DNA of 64,000 bases. Origin: Bacteroidia bacterium. Its GTDB lineage: Bacteria; Bacteroidota; Bacteroidia; B-17B0; Aurantibacillaceae. The stretch is taken from the NCBI GenBank assembly GCA_016787705.1, contig JAEUTP010000007.1:62001-126000 (forward strand), written 5' to 3'. Made by a program: the position numbers and the translations under genes. Each line of letters starts with the position of its first letter. The first letter of the stretch is position 1. The notes beneath the pieces are model-generated. The model had not been told where the DNA came from. It saw only the letters and a list, made by a program, of their open reading frames with translations, and made no database searches. Positions 34,954 to 44,015 of this stretch are shown one piece after another.

Positions 34954-37155
34954 TTATTGTTTGATGAACTTTTTAATAGTTGTGCCATTTCCGCTTTCAA
35001 CTTGTATAAAATAAACCCCACCCGGTAAATTACTTATTTGCAATGTTGTGTTACTTAAAATGTCTTTTTTAATTAATATAATTTCGCCAACTGTATTAAC
35101 AACATAAATGGTAATATTATCCATCCTTTCGCTTGCAGAAAAATCAATACTAATAAAATCATTAGCCGGATTAGGATACACGGATATAAAATTATTATTA
35201 ATTGCTTCTTCAATGCCTGTGCAAGTACTTACGCTTTGAGTAATGGTGGCTGCTGTTACCGGGCACCCAATATTAGCACCAACAATTGTATAGGTGGTAT
35301 TAGTGGTAGGTGAAATAACTACCGATGTTGAGAAAGGAACGCTGTTCAAAGAAAAATTAGTAGCTCCGCTTGCCGTTATGGTTGCCTGTTGACCAACACA
35401 TAATAAGTTGTTACTTGTAGCCAGCGTAATTGTGGGAATAGAGCTTACAGTTAAATTTAATACAGTTTGTGGGGAAACGCCACAACCGCTATTATTAGTT
35501 AAGTAATAGCTATAAACGCCTGCAGGAGTAAAGGGATTATTAGTATTGTATGAGGTTCCATTAGCCAAAACGGTTGTAGAAGTTGAAGAAGCGTACCATT
35601 TAATGCCGCCACCTACTGAGCTGGCAGTCATGATATAATAGTCGCCATCGCAAATTGCTGTTAATGTATTGGTAACCACTGGCGAGGCTACCACCGTGCT
35701 TGTGCAGGGAGCATAATTAATTAAAAAGCCATTACTATTCGAATTGCCTGCATAATAGTTCTGTATAACACCAGGGCTAGGATCTAAATTTCCGGTCCAA
35801 GAAAAAACGCCGGAAATTAAATATTCATTAAACTCGTTTACTAATAAATTGTTTATGGATGCTGACGATAAGCCACCTCCAAAAGTACGTGTATAATCAA
35901 ATACGCCCGTTCCAATCATTTTTGTAAAAAAGGTTCCATAGGCACTGGCACCAAAGGTAATGGTGTTGGTTCCTACAGGGTTTGTATTACAGGTGCCTAG
36001 TGCATTTCCTGAAATTATTAAATTATTAAATTGGTCTAACGAAATATCCGTTACATTATCATCATTGGCCCCTCCTAATTTAAACCCGGCGGTTAAACTT
36101 CCGGTTGCGGGATTGATGCTTAGATAAAAAATGTCATTCATAGTTCCAAGTAAACTATTATTTGTTACAACATAGCCACCATTATAAAATATGTCTAAAT
36201 CAGTAAAAGTGCCTGCAATAATTAAATTTCCACCTGGAATTAAAAGACTTTTTGTTGCTGAAGTGCCGTACGTTGGTCCGCCAAATTTTTTAGCCCACTG
36301 TAATGTACCTACCTGATTATATTTTACTACAAAACCATCCGCCCCGCTCGCTGCTGCTATAGTAAATGTTGATGCAGACGGATCCATGTCGGGAGTGCCA
36401 TAATAAGAACCTGAAACAATTACATTACTGCTGCCGTCACAAACAATTGTATTGCCATATTGATCGCTAGTACCTGTATTAGCCCAGGCAGTAAAAAAAG
36501 AACCTGTAGTTGCGTTTAATCTCCAAACATACATATCAGCATTGGTTGCTGTAAGATTATATGCCGTTGGGCTTGGGTCAAAATCAAAAGTACCATTAAA
36601 GTAACCTGTAACGAATACACAATTAGTGGCCGGATCAAAAGCAATATCATTAGCAACATCATTTCCGGTGTTGCCAATTTTTTGATGCCACTGATAAACA
36701 CCATTCGAATCTAATTTAATTACAACACCATCTGTTGTTGATGATGTGCCGCTGTTGTTTACGTTTACAGTACCAGTACCCGGATCCACATCAATAGCAC
36801 CATTATAATTACCAACTAAGTAAACCGATTTATTATTGTCTAAAATTAACCTGTTAACCGTTAAAGGGCCATTAAATGCGTATGCCCACAGCAATTGCTG
36901 TGATGTTGTAATTCTTCGAATATAAACCGAACCGGGTACAGTTGTGGATGCAACACTTGGATTAATATCAACCGGTGTTGTTTGCCCACCACAAACAAAA
37001 ATAGTGTTTTTTGAAACTGCCATTTTTGAACTAGAGCTTGCTGAAGTGTTTATTCCTATTTTTTCAATAGTTTTGGCATAATAGTTTTGTGCAAGCAACG
37101 CTCCGTTAATGAATGTAAATAGCGCAAAACTTAATTTGTAAATAATTTTTTTCAT
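34954..37155 (-). CDS. T9SS-sorted surface protein with DxDPS repeats
   Basis: A 733-residue secreted protein: signal peptide (YKLSFALFTFINGALLAQ), then a beta-propeller-like domain with recurrent AIDVDPGT/TFDFDPSP/TPDMDPSA motifs about 50-60 residues apart, typical of Bacteroidota surface propellers. Residues ~490-640 include Ig-like regions (YYIMTASSVGGGIKWYASS, CVGQQATITASGATNF). The last ~80 residues are a T9SS type A domain (ISVYPNPANDFISIDFSA ... NLPGGVYFIQVESGNG). The promoter at 37178-37250 carries LytTR-like repeats, so expression is probably controlled by the neighbouring two-component locus. Ligand unknown; adhesion inferred. Confidence 0.88.
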   Translation of the reverse strand: MKKIIYKLSFALFTFINGALLAQNYYAKTIEKIGINTSASSSSKMAVSKNTIFVCGGQTTPVDINPSVASTTVPGSVYIRRITTSQQLLWAYAFNGPLTVNRLILDNNKSVYLVGNYNGAIDVDPGTGTVNVNNSGTSSTTDGVVIKLDSNGVYQWHQKIGNTGNDVANDIAFDPATNCVFVTGYFNGTFDFDPSPTAYNLTATNADMYVWRLNATTGSFFTAWANTGTSDQYGNTIVCDGSSNVIVSGSYYGTPDMDPSASTFTIAAASGADGFVVKYNQVGTLQWAKKFGGPTYGTSATKSLLIPGGNLIIAGTFTDLDIFYNGGYVVTNNSLLGTMNDIFYLSINPATGSLTAGFKLGGANDDNVTDISLDQFNNLIISGNALGTCNTNPVGTNTITFGASAYGTFFTKMIGTGVFDYTRTFGGGLSSASINNLLVNEFNEYLISGVFSWTGNLDPSPGVIQNYYAGNSNSNGFLINYAPCTSTVVASPVVTNTLTAICDGDYYIMTASSVGGGIKWYASSTSTTVLANGTSYNTNNPFTPAGVYSYYLTNNSGCGVSPQTVLNLTVSSIPTITLATSNNLLCVGQQATITASGATNFSLNSVPFSTSVVISPTTNTTYTIVGANIGCPVTAATITQSVSTCTGIEEAINNNFISVYPNPANDFISIDFSASERMDNITIYVVNTVGEIILIKKDILSNTTLQISNLPGGVYFIQVESGNGTTIKKFIKQ

Positions 37156-37177
37156 ATTTTTATTTTTAAAATTTTAC

Positions 37178-37250
37178 TGCAAATAAACAGCACTGAAGAA
37201 TCCTTGCCAAAACAACCTTGTGAAATGTAGATTTAACCTTGTGAAATGTA
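37178..37250 (-). promoter_or_regulatory. Composite LytTR-like promoter 1
   Basis: Half-sites at 37235-37250 and 37214-37229, each ACATTTCAC-AAGGTT on the minus strand, 21 bp apart. GTTTTGG follows directly, and a TATTTGCA -7 element lies at 37178-37185, 28 bp from the proximal repeat. The gene start is at 37155. Confidence 0.75.
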
Positions 37251-37296
37251 TTTTGCTCAGTTGCCACAGAATAATACAAAGAGATTATGCGCAAGA

Positions 37297-37326
37297 AAAG
37301 CCCCGCTAAGCTATTAGCGGGGCTTT
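37297..37326 (-). terminator. Terminator of the T9SS gene at 37366
   Basis: AAAGCCCCGCTAA/TTAGCGGGGCTTT, a 13-bp stem with a GCTA loop, 40 bp beyond the stop codon. Confidence 0.9.
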
Positions 37327-37365
37327 GCCAAACTGAGTATAAAAACAATGTACTTGTTATTAGAT

Positions 37366-39171
37366 TTATTGTTTAATAAATTTTTTAATAGCTGAACCAT
37401 TTTTACTTTCCATTTTTACAAAATAAATTCCGCTTTTTAAATTATCTATATTTAAAGTTGTGTTGGCGGCACTTGCTTTTTCAGTTACTATCGTTTCGCC
37501 TAATGCATTGATGATATAAAATGTTGTAGTATCAGCCGACTCAGTTATTAAACTAACAGTCATAAATTCATTAGCAGGGTTAGGATAAATGCTAATTGTA
37601 TTATTGTTATCAATTTCATTAATACCAACTGTGTTGCAATTACTAACTACTTGAGTGATAGTTCCGCTTGCAGAACAGCCTACGTTGTTTGTTACTGAAA
37701 GCGTATAAGTTGTAGTTACAGTAGGACTAATTAATAAGTTAGCCGAGTTGCTTCCACTACTCCAGGTGTATGTTACTACCGTTGGGCCACTATATCCTGC
37801 TAAATATAAATTTGTAGAGTTACCAACACACAAATTTGCAGTACCGCTATTAATAGTTGTAATTGTAGGTGAGGTAAGCACCGAAATGTAACAATTTACT
37901 GTGCCTATGCAACCCCCCGATGTTGTGCCCGTTATAGTATAGTTTGACGACGTTGTTGGCGTTACAACTGCACTGCCGCCACTAAACGTATATGTGCTTG
38001 CTCCACTTGGTGCAATAGTAAATGATTGACCCGAACAAATAGTTCCACTACTTACAGAAATACTTGCGGTGCAAACAGAAGTATTTAGGAAAACTGCCAT
38101 TCCATTATATTGGCTAACAGCTAAATCTATTTTAGTATCGTTATTAAAATTGCCTGCTATTAATCTTAAACCATTAGCACCAGGAATTGTGAAATTAACA
38201 CCTCCTGAAAAAGTTCCTAAACCATTGCCTTTTAAAACAGATACGTTATTAGAGTTCGTAACCGCTAAATCAATTTTAGTATCCCCATCAATATCTGCAC
38301 AAACTAACGATGTTGGTTGAGGAATAACATTGTAATTTATGGCAGTTGCAAAAGTACCAGTGCTGCTACCAAGCAAAATCGAAATATTATTTGAATCGTA
38401 ATTTGCAACTGCTAAATCCAGGTTACCATCTCCATTAAAATCGGCCGCTTTAACTGAGCGCGGCCCGAGCCCAGTTACATAATTTACCGGCGTACCAAAT
38501 GAACCGGTACCGTTACCAAATAAAACAGTTACCGAACCAGTTGTGGAAGTTCCCTTAGCAACAGCAATATCTTTATTGCCATCGTTATTAAAGTCGCCTG
38601 ACGTTAGGGCATAAGGAAATGACCCCACCGCAAAATTTGTAGATGTGCCAAAAGTTCCAGTTGTACTGCACAACGCTACAGTTATATTTGCACCATTATT
38701 ATTTGCTGTGGCTAAATCTGGCTTCCCATCATTATTAAAATCATCAGCTATCATATCCAACAAATTATTACCAGTTGCAAAAGCGCTATTGCTCACTGCT
38801 GTAAAAGTTCCTATACCTGTACCCCCTCTTGTTCTCACAGTATTAAAATTGTCAGTGTGCGCTAAATCCAGTTTTGCATCATTATCAAAATCGGCTACTG
38901 CCAAAACATATGGCTGAAATGCTAGCGCAGCCGAATTAAAAGAATTTGTAAACGTACCGGTACTGCTTCCTAAGAATGTTCCATAAGTACTAGTAAAGAC
39001 ATTGGATATTACAATATCTTTAAACCCATCACCATTAAAATCGCCGGACGCAAGATCGCTTGTATTTGTGCCGGTTCCATAATATTGAGTAGCAGGCTGA
39101 AAGTTAATTTGTGCTTTTAGGCCACATACCGATAATAAACAGGTTGCAGCTAATGTGTAAATTTTTTTCAT
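37366..39171 (-). CDS. FG-GAP/VCBS-repeat surface protein with T9SS sorting domain
   Basis: A 601-residue secreted protein. I chose the ATG at 39171 (MKKIYTLAATCLLSVCGLKAQ signal peptide), since the open frame before it to 39270 is not protein-like. About eight integrin-type FG-GAP/VCBS repeats follow, each with a calcium-binding DxNxDGxxD loop (SGDFNGDGFKDIVISN, ADFDNDAKLDLAHT, ADFNGDGNLDLAVANYD). A later Ig-like region and a T9SS domain (ISIYPNPANEFMTVSLI ... NLKSGIYFVKMESKNG) end the protein. Its promoter has the same LytTR-like repeats as its neighbours. Likely a calcium-dependent surface adhesin, by analogy. Confidence 0.88.
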   Translation of the reverse strand: MKKIYTLAATCLLSVCGLKAQINFQPATQYYGTGTNTSDLASGDFNGDGFKDIVISNVFTSTYGTFLGSSTGTFTNSFNSAALAFQPYVLAVADFDNDAKLDLAHTDNFNTVRTRGGTGIGTFTAVSNSAFATGNNLLDMIADDFNNDGKPDLATANNNGANITVALCSTTGTFGTSTNFAVGSFPYALTSGDFNNDGNKDIAVAKGTSTTGSVTVLFGNGTGSFGTPVNYVTGLGPRSVKAADFNGDGNLDLAVANYDSNNISILLGSSTGTFATAINYNVIPQPTSLVCADIDGDTKIDLAVTNSNNVSVLKGNGLGTFSGGVNFTIPGANGLRLIAGNFNNDTKIDLAVSQYNGMAVFLNTSVCTASISVSSGTICSGQSFTIAPSGASTYTFSGGSAVVTPTTSSNYTITGTTSGGCIGTVNCYISVLTSPTITTINSGTANLCVGNSTNLYLAGYSGPTVVTYTWSSGSNSANLLISPTVTTTYTLSVTNNVGCSASGTITQVVSNCNTVGINEIDNNNTISIYPNPANEFMTVSLITESADTTTFYIINALGETIVTEKASAANTTLNIDNLKSGIYFVKMESKNGSAIKKFIKQ

Positions 39172-39193
39172 GTTTATATTTTTAAAATTATGA

Positions 39194-39266
39194 TGCAAAG
39201 AAATGTCATTATAAAAAGCTCGCCAAAACAACCTTGTGAAAGGTATATTTAACCTTGTGAACTGTA
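39194..39266 (-). promoter_or_regulatory. Composite LytTR-like promoter 2
   Basis: Half-sites at 39251-39266 (ACAGTTCAC) and 39230-39245 (ACCTTTCAC), period 21 bp; GTTTTGGCGAG follows; -7-like TCTTTGCA at 39194-39201, 28 bp from the proximal site. The ATG follows at 39171. Confidence 0.75.
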
Positions 39267-39384
39267 ACAAAAAAACATTATAAATTAAAGAGGTTGAAAA
39301 GGCAAAGACTTAGTGTAAAATAAAAAACGCTGCTACGTGCCTGGCGAGGCTGATATAAAAGGCAATTGAACTAAAGTGTAATTA

Positions 39385-40011
39385 TTATTCCAGTTCAACA
39401 ATATCTCCGGTAACACCATCTACTTTATAATTGCCAAAAGCATTATCTGTAATATTGTTTTTAGTGAATTGGGAGTAACAATAAAACGTTAATTTATTTG
39501 ATATTTTCACCAAACAATCAGTATTTGTTTTTCCTTTTGGTTGTGTAAAGATAACAGGTGTTTCGTCTTGTATTGTAAAAACACTTTTTTGTGATACTAC
39601 ACTTTTTGCATGGTTGTGATAAATAAGAAGCAGAATATCATTGTCAATCGAATTATCCTCATTAGAATATTCAATACAACAAATAACTCCACGCATTAGC
39701 TCATTAATACCAATATCATATTTAGCCCATACTTTAATTGAATTAATTATTTTTCCGTTTTTATTTTTACCCACCTGGTAACCTGTAAGATCTTTCCAAA
39801 AGAAAACTGGCACGTTTTGCCAGGAATCAACATCTGTGGTTCTAAGGCCATGTTTTTTTTCAATTTTTATTTCACCTGCAAATCGTCCGTCCTTTAAACT
39901 CTCAATGTATTTGTGTAATGAGTCGGATTTGGATTGCGCAACTAGTATTCCATTAAAAACGAAAATAGAAAGGTATAATACTAGAATCAGTTTTAAATTA
40001 TATTTATTCAT
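39385..40011 (-). CDS. Secreted protein of unknown function
   Basis: A 208-residue protein with a signal peptide (LILVLYLSIFVFNGILVAQ). The mature region is mixed alpha/beta with no recognised domain; it includes FWKDLTGYQVGKNKNGKIIN and a paired ICCIEYSN stretch. Unlike its neighbours it lacks the composite LytTR promoter, and it has its own start region downstream of a strong terminator. Its T9SS domain is absent, so it is probably periplasmic. The remainder of 39272-39384 is a short gap with no gene. Confidence 0.65.
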   Translation of the reverse strand: MNKYNLKLILVLYLSIFVFNGILVAQSKSDSLHKYIESLKDGRFAGEIKIEKKHGLRTTDVDSWQNVPVFFWKDLTGYQVGKNKNGKIINSIKVWAKYDIGINELMRGVICCIEYSNEDNSIDNDILLLIYHNHAKSVVSQKSVFTIQDETPVIFTQPKGKTNTDCLVKISNKLTFYCYSQFTKNNITDNAFGNYKVDGVTGDIVELE

Positions 40012-40084
40012 TACTTTCGGTTTTCAATGAAGTCAATAATTACTATAAGCATTTTTCGACACTCCGTTTTATACTTAAATATCA

Positions 40085-40120
40085 AAACAACCATTCTGCA
40101 ATTTTGCAGAATGGTTGTTT
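40085..40120 (-). terminator. Long terminator of the 331-residue gene
   Basis: AAACAACCATTCTGCAA/TTGCAGAATGGTTGTTT, a 17-bp perfect stem with a 2-nt loop, 20 bp past the stop at 40139. It effectively insulates the genes on either side. Confidence 0.85.
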
Positions 40121-40138
40121 AAGATTATAACCATTTAA

Positions 40139-41134
40139 TTACTTTAAAACATCTTTATACTGCATTGCATTTTCTTTTGTAATACGCCCCAGGTACATAG
40201 TACCTGTAGCTTTTAGCTCTCCATTAAATTTACTTCCATCCCATACATCAAATGCGTGTTCTTCTTCTATGGTAATACACGTGTGGTTATATATTCCATT
40301 TTTTATATTTTCTTCGGTTTGGTAAATACAAATTGCAAATATTCTTCTTTTGGTAATAAAGTCATCATAAGTTCCGTTAACGGTCTTCTTTTCTTTAATC
40401 ATTTTCCATTCATTTGTAGGGCTAATGGCTTTTAGCATATCAGGAATTCCAAAATAGCAATATGCAATTTTATCATTACCAACGCGTGTTTGGCACAACT
40501 CCTGAAGTTTGGCTTGATTGCAGGGATTTGTTTTAGTAGGCGCTGGTAATTTAACATTAGCTGTTGCGGCATCTTGTTTCTTTTTCTCTTCTGCATTTTT
40601 AGCGTCATCAACATCCTTTACTGCTTTTATAAAATCAGCTACTGCAACTTCCAGCTTCTTGTAATTTTCACACTTATCATCTTTTTGAATTTCTTTAATA
40701 AATTCTTTGTTCGATGAAAACACCTCTATTAGATTTAAAAATTGCATTTCGCAAGCCTGGCCCTGGAAATATAGCTTTAAAAACACGCCATCTTGTATTT
40801 TAATAATGGAATTGTGACAATCACCATCATTAAAAACAGGTAATTTCATGCCGGGTATTTCAATTTTTTTAAACGTTCTATCAGGATCTCCTCCATATTT
40901 TGATGTGCCTTTTGTAGCTAAATTATTTTCATCTATTACCGAAAATTTTTCGGTAATAAGAACCTCTTTTGCTTTTTCTTTTTTGCCAATATTTTCATAG
41001 TAAAAATAATAGGCTCCTTTTGGTGTTGCAGCATTTTCAAGCTTTTCTTTCATTTTGGCAAATGCACCCTGCGCACTTAAATTTGCACTTAAACTTACTA
41101 TAGCTATTGATGCTATTAAACATAATTTTTTCAT
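40139..41134 (-). CDS. Secreted protein of unknown function under LytTR-like promoter
   Basis: A 331-residue protein with a signal peptide (CLIASIAIVSLSANLSAQ). Two mixed alpha/beta regions, an N-terminal one with YYFYYENIGKKEKAKEV and a C-terminal one with FDVWDGSKFNGELKATGTM, are joined by a Lys/Ala-rich stretch (AKNAEEKKKQDAATAN). There are four Cys in short-spaced positions (for example ECEMQF, CNQAKLQELC), so disulphides in the periplasm are likely. No T9SS domain. Its promoter has LytTR-like repeats identical in layout to those of the two T9SS genes, so it likely belongs to the same regulon. Function unknown. Confidence 0.7.
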   Translation of the reverse strand: MKKLCLIASIAIVSLSANLSAQGAFAKMKEKLENAATPKGAYYFYYENIGKKEKAKEVLITEKFSVIDENNLATKGTSKYGGDPDRTFKKIEIPGMKLPVFNDGDCHNSIIKIQDGVFLKLYFQGQACEMQFLNLIEVFSSNKEFIKEIQKDDKCENYKKLEVAVADFIKAVKDVDDAKNAEEKKKQDAATANVKLPAPTKTNPCNQAKLQELCQTRVGNDKIAYCYFGIPDMLKAISPTNEWKMIKEKKTVNGTYDDFITKRRIFAICIYQTEENIKNGIYNHTCITIEEEHAFDVWDGSKFNGELKATGTMYLGRITKENAMQYKDVLK

Positions 41135-41158
41135 AAATACTTTTTTAGATTAATATGC

Positions 41159-41231
41159 TGCAAATAAAAAGCAATAAAAAAGTCTCGCCAAAACAACTTT
41201 GTGAAATGTATATTTAACCTTGTGAAATGTA
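41159..41231 (-). promoter_or_regulatory. Composite LytTR-like promoter 3
   Basis: Half-sites at 41216-41231 and 41195-41210 (both ACATTTCAC), period 21; GTTTTGGCGAG follows; TATTTGCA at 41159-41166, 28 bp from the proximal repeat. The ATG at 41134 follows after about 20 nt of leader. Confidence 0.8.
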
Positions 41232-41272
41232 ATTTGTAACTATAAGAAACAAAGGTCCACGAACTTTCAAAA

Positions 41273-41602
41273 TCACAAAACCACTTTTTCAAATTCCGAT
41301 TTTAAATTTCGAGATACAGGAATCGGTTCTTTAATGTTTTTTAAATACAATAATAAATCAGATTTAATATAACGTTCAACATAATTTGTATTTATGACAT
41401 ATGAACGGTGTGGCTTAAAAAAAAGCTTAGCAGGTAATTTTTCTAAAATATCTTTTAAAGTATTTGAAGCCAAAATACATTGCCCGTTAGCTAAATACAC
41501 GGTACAATAAATATTTTCGGCCTTTAATAAAACAATATCTGACATTAAAATAAAAACTATTTCGCGGCCTATCTTAAAAGCAATTTGATGTAATTTTTGC
41601 AT
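41273..41602 (-). CDS. LytTR-only DNA-binding protein (no receiver domain)
   Basis: A 109-residue protein that is essentially one LytTR domain: IVFILMSDIVLLKAENIYC, the loop LASNTLKDILEKL, and the recognition segment FFKPHRSYVINTNYVERY. I chose the ATG at 41602 over a TTG at 41611. It has no receiver, kinase or membrane segment, so its activity must be set by amount or by ligand or partner binding. Its own promoter carries the same repeats as the three secreted genes, so it is probably autoregulated. It is divergent from the histidine kinase gene, with which it shares this control region. Confidence 0.9.
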   Translation of the reverse strand: MQKLHQIAFKIGREIVFILMSDIVLLKAENIYCTVYLANGQCILASNTLKDILEKLPAKLFFKPHRSYVINTNYVERYIKSDLLLYLKNIKEPIPVSRNLKSEFEKVVL

Positions 41603-41606
41603 AAGC

Positions 41607-41679
41607 TGCAAAACACAAAATAAAACACTTCAAAACAAAAAATAACTTGTCAAATGTGGTTTTAAACTTGTGAAATGTT
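41607..41679 (-). promoter_or_regulatory. Composite LytTR-like promoter 4 (autoregulatory)
   Basis: Half-sites at 41664-41679 (ACATTTCAC) and 41643-41658 (ACATTTGAC), period 21; GTTTTGCA at 41607-41614, 28 bp from the proximal repeat. The predicted start lies only ~1-3 nt before the ATG at 41602. The repeats also end 30 bp before the kinase ATG at 41709 on the other strand, so they may control both genes. Confidence 0.75.
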
Positions 41680-41708
41680 TTTATATTAGGGATTTTAAAT
41701 TCGCTTGT

Positions 41709-44015
41709 ATGCAGCTCAGGCTTTTTTTACTTACTTATTTTTTCATTGGGTCCTCATTTATTAATGCACAGTTTAACCAACACGATAGCTTAGTTTCTGT
41801 TTATAATAAAACGAAGGTTAAAGATACCAGTGTTTGTAAGCTACTCTCAGCTATTATAGAGAGCGCTCAGGATTATGAGATCATGAAACCATATTTAGCT
41901 GCTTATCGTGAAATTGTATTTAAACATATTACCTATAATAATTACAAGCAAGACGATAAAAAACCATTTGTAAATTATTTTATAAACTATCATTACGAAT
42001 GCGGCTATGTTTATGGACAGATAGATCAATTGGATAGTACAATTTTTTATTTAAAATTAACTGAAAAATATTGCGAGGAGTTTAACGAAGTTTCAATTGC
42101 CGCAAATAACTATACAGGGTATATGGGTTACTACTATGCTGTTGGCGATGCAAAAAAATCGTTGCAATACGCAACTAAAGCAGTAAAGTTCTATTTAAAA
42201 GATAAGAACTTAGAAAACGCCGCAACTACAGCAAGGAGCATAGGGGTGATATTGGAGATGCAGGGTAAAAGTAAAGAGGCTTTGCAAATTTATAAAGTGT
42301 TAGAAAAATATTATTTAGTAAAAAAGAGAGATGTGGATATGGGCGACATCTACTATTGTTTAGCAGGAGTATATAAAACGCTCTCGCAGTATAATATATC
42401 ATTAAATTATATGCTAAGATCTACAGAGTTTAGAGTTAAGGTAAAGGATGAAAGAAATTTGGCCCGAAATTATGATGGAATAGCTGTTTTGATGGAATAT
42501 GGTGATAGGTATACCGAAGCAATACCTTACTACTCAAAGGCAATTTCATTAAATAAAAAACTAAATGCAAAATATAGTTTGGCTGGCAATTATAATAAGC
42601 TAACACGCTGTTTGATGAAAGCAAACCCGGATTATAAAAATAATTTAAAAAAGATAGATAAGTATGAAGCATTTTTTAAGTATGCACTAAAACTTTCCAA
42701 CGAATCAGAAGTTCCTTTACAGCAAGCCTATTCTTTAGCATCCCTGGGCGGATTAATGTTAACCAAGTCTGATTTAAATAAAGGTGAAAAACAAAAACAC
42801 TTATTAGAAGCTGAAATTTACCTTAAAAAAGCCGAAGCAATTCAAATTAGTCACGATTTAAAGTCAGAATATGTGGTTTTGTGTAATTACTTAATAGATT
42901 TATATGAACGTAATAATAATAACAATTTAGTTGAATATTATGCCAACAAAAAATTATCATTGGCAAAAGATATAGATAATTTATATGAGATAAAACAAGC
43001 AGCCATAGTTTTAAAGGAGTTTTACTTATCGCAAAATAATTCTAAAAAAGCATTTGAAATGGCTGAATTAGTTATTTCAGCTAATGAAAGTATAAAAGAG
43101 GAGAATATAAAAAATGACTATTTAAAAACAGAATTTAACTACGAAACCGAAAAAAAAGAAGCTGCTATTAAGGATCTCGAACATCAAAACAAAATAGCTT
43201 CCTTACAAGCTAAACAAAAGACCATTGTATTATATAGCATCATTGGTTTAGCAATAACTATAGCATTAATTACTTACTTTTTATTTACCAGGTTTAAAAC
43301 AAAAAAGCAAAACGAATTATTAAAAACAAAATTAGAAGACGCTGAGTTACTGTTAATAGAAAAACAAAAGGCAGCTGACAGCGAAATTAAAGCCATTAAG
43401 AGCCAGATGAATCCTCATTTTTTTTATAACGCCCTTAATTCAATACAAGGTTATATTTATAGTGGCGACAAAGAAAATGCCGCTAAATCGCTTGGATTGT
43501 TTAGTGATTTGAGCCGTTCGGTTTTAGAAAGCAGCCGCAATACCGAAATTAGTTTATATGATGAAATCGAATTACTGGAAAATTATTTGAAACTGGAAAA
43601 CATGCGTTTGCCAAAAATAAAATACACTATCAATGCTTCTGATAACATTAATTTACATGACGTTTATATACCGGCAATGATACTACAGCCATTGGTTGAA
43701 AACGCTGTTAAGCATGGTTTAGCTAATAAACAGGGCGAGGGAGTTTTAAATATAAAGTTTGAAGAAAACAACAACAAATTATTTATATACATTGAAGATG
43801 ATGGCATAGGCCGTGCTGCAGCAGCAGAAATAGGAAAGCGGATGATTAAAAAATCGGCATCGTTTAGCACTGAAGCAAACATCAGCCGTATTGAATTATT
43901 AAATGCCAATAAAACCGAAAAAATAACTCAAGATATTATTGATAAAAAGGACAAAGAAGGCAATGCTGCCGGAACTATTGTTAAACTTGTAATACCGATT
44001 GAACTGTATGATTAA
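41709..44015 (+). CDS. TPR-containing membrane histidine kinase (YesM/LytS type)
   Basis: A 768-residue kinase. I chose ATG 41709, where a signal peptide begins (LFLLTYFFIGSSFINAQ), over the GTG at 41670. The periplasmic part holds repeated TPR pairs (residues ~120-450, e.g. GDIYYCLAGVYKTLSQYNIS). A transmembrane helix (IVLYSIIGLAITIALITYF, ~505-525) leads to a coiled linker and the His_kinase domain with phospho-acceptor His570 in SQMNPHFFYNALNSIQG, N-box PLVENAVKHGL and G-box EDDGIG. Such kinases pair with LytTR response regulators. Start of the response-regulator gene overlaps the stop. Its signal is unknown. Confidence 0.92.
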   Translation: MQLRLFLLTYFFIGSSFINAQFNQHDSLVSVYNKTKVKDTSVCKLLSAIIESAQDYEIMKPYLAAYREIVFKHITYNNYKQDDKKPFVNYFINYHYECGYVYGQIDQLDSTIFYLKLTEKYCEEFNEVSIAANNYTGYMGYYYAVGDAKKSLQYATKAVKFYLKDKNLENAATTARSIGVILEMQGKSKEALQIYKVLEKYYLVKKRDVDMGDIYYCLAGVYKTLSQYNISLNYMLRSTEFRVKVKDERNLARNYDGIAVLMEYGDRYTEAIPYYSKAISLNKKLNAKYSLAGNYNKLTRCLMKANPDYKNNLKKIDKYEAFFKYALKLSNESEVPLQQAYSLASLGGLMLTKSDLNKGEKQKHLLEAEIYLKKAEAIQISHDLKSEYVVLCNYLIDLYERNNNNNLVEYYANKKLSLAKDIDNLYEIKQAAIVLKEFYLSQNNSKKAFEMAELVISANESIKEENIKNDYLKTEFNYETEKKEAAIKDLEHQNKIASLQAKQKTIVLYSIIGLAITIALITYFLFTRFKTKKQNELLKTKLEDAELLLIEKQKAADSEIKAIKSQMNPHFFYNALNSIQGYIYSGDKENAAKSLGLFSDLSRSVLESSRNTEISLYDEIELLENYLKLENMRLPKIKYTINASDNINLHDVYIPAMILQPLVENAVKHGLANKQGEGVLNIKFEENNNKLFIYIEDDGIGRAAAAEIGKRMIKKSASFSTEANISRIELLNANKTEKITQDIIDKKDKEGNAAGTIVKLVIPIELYD

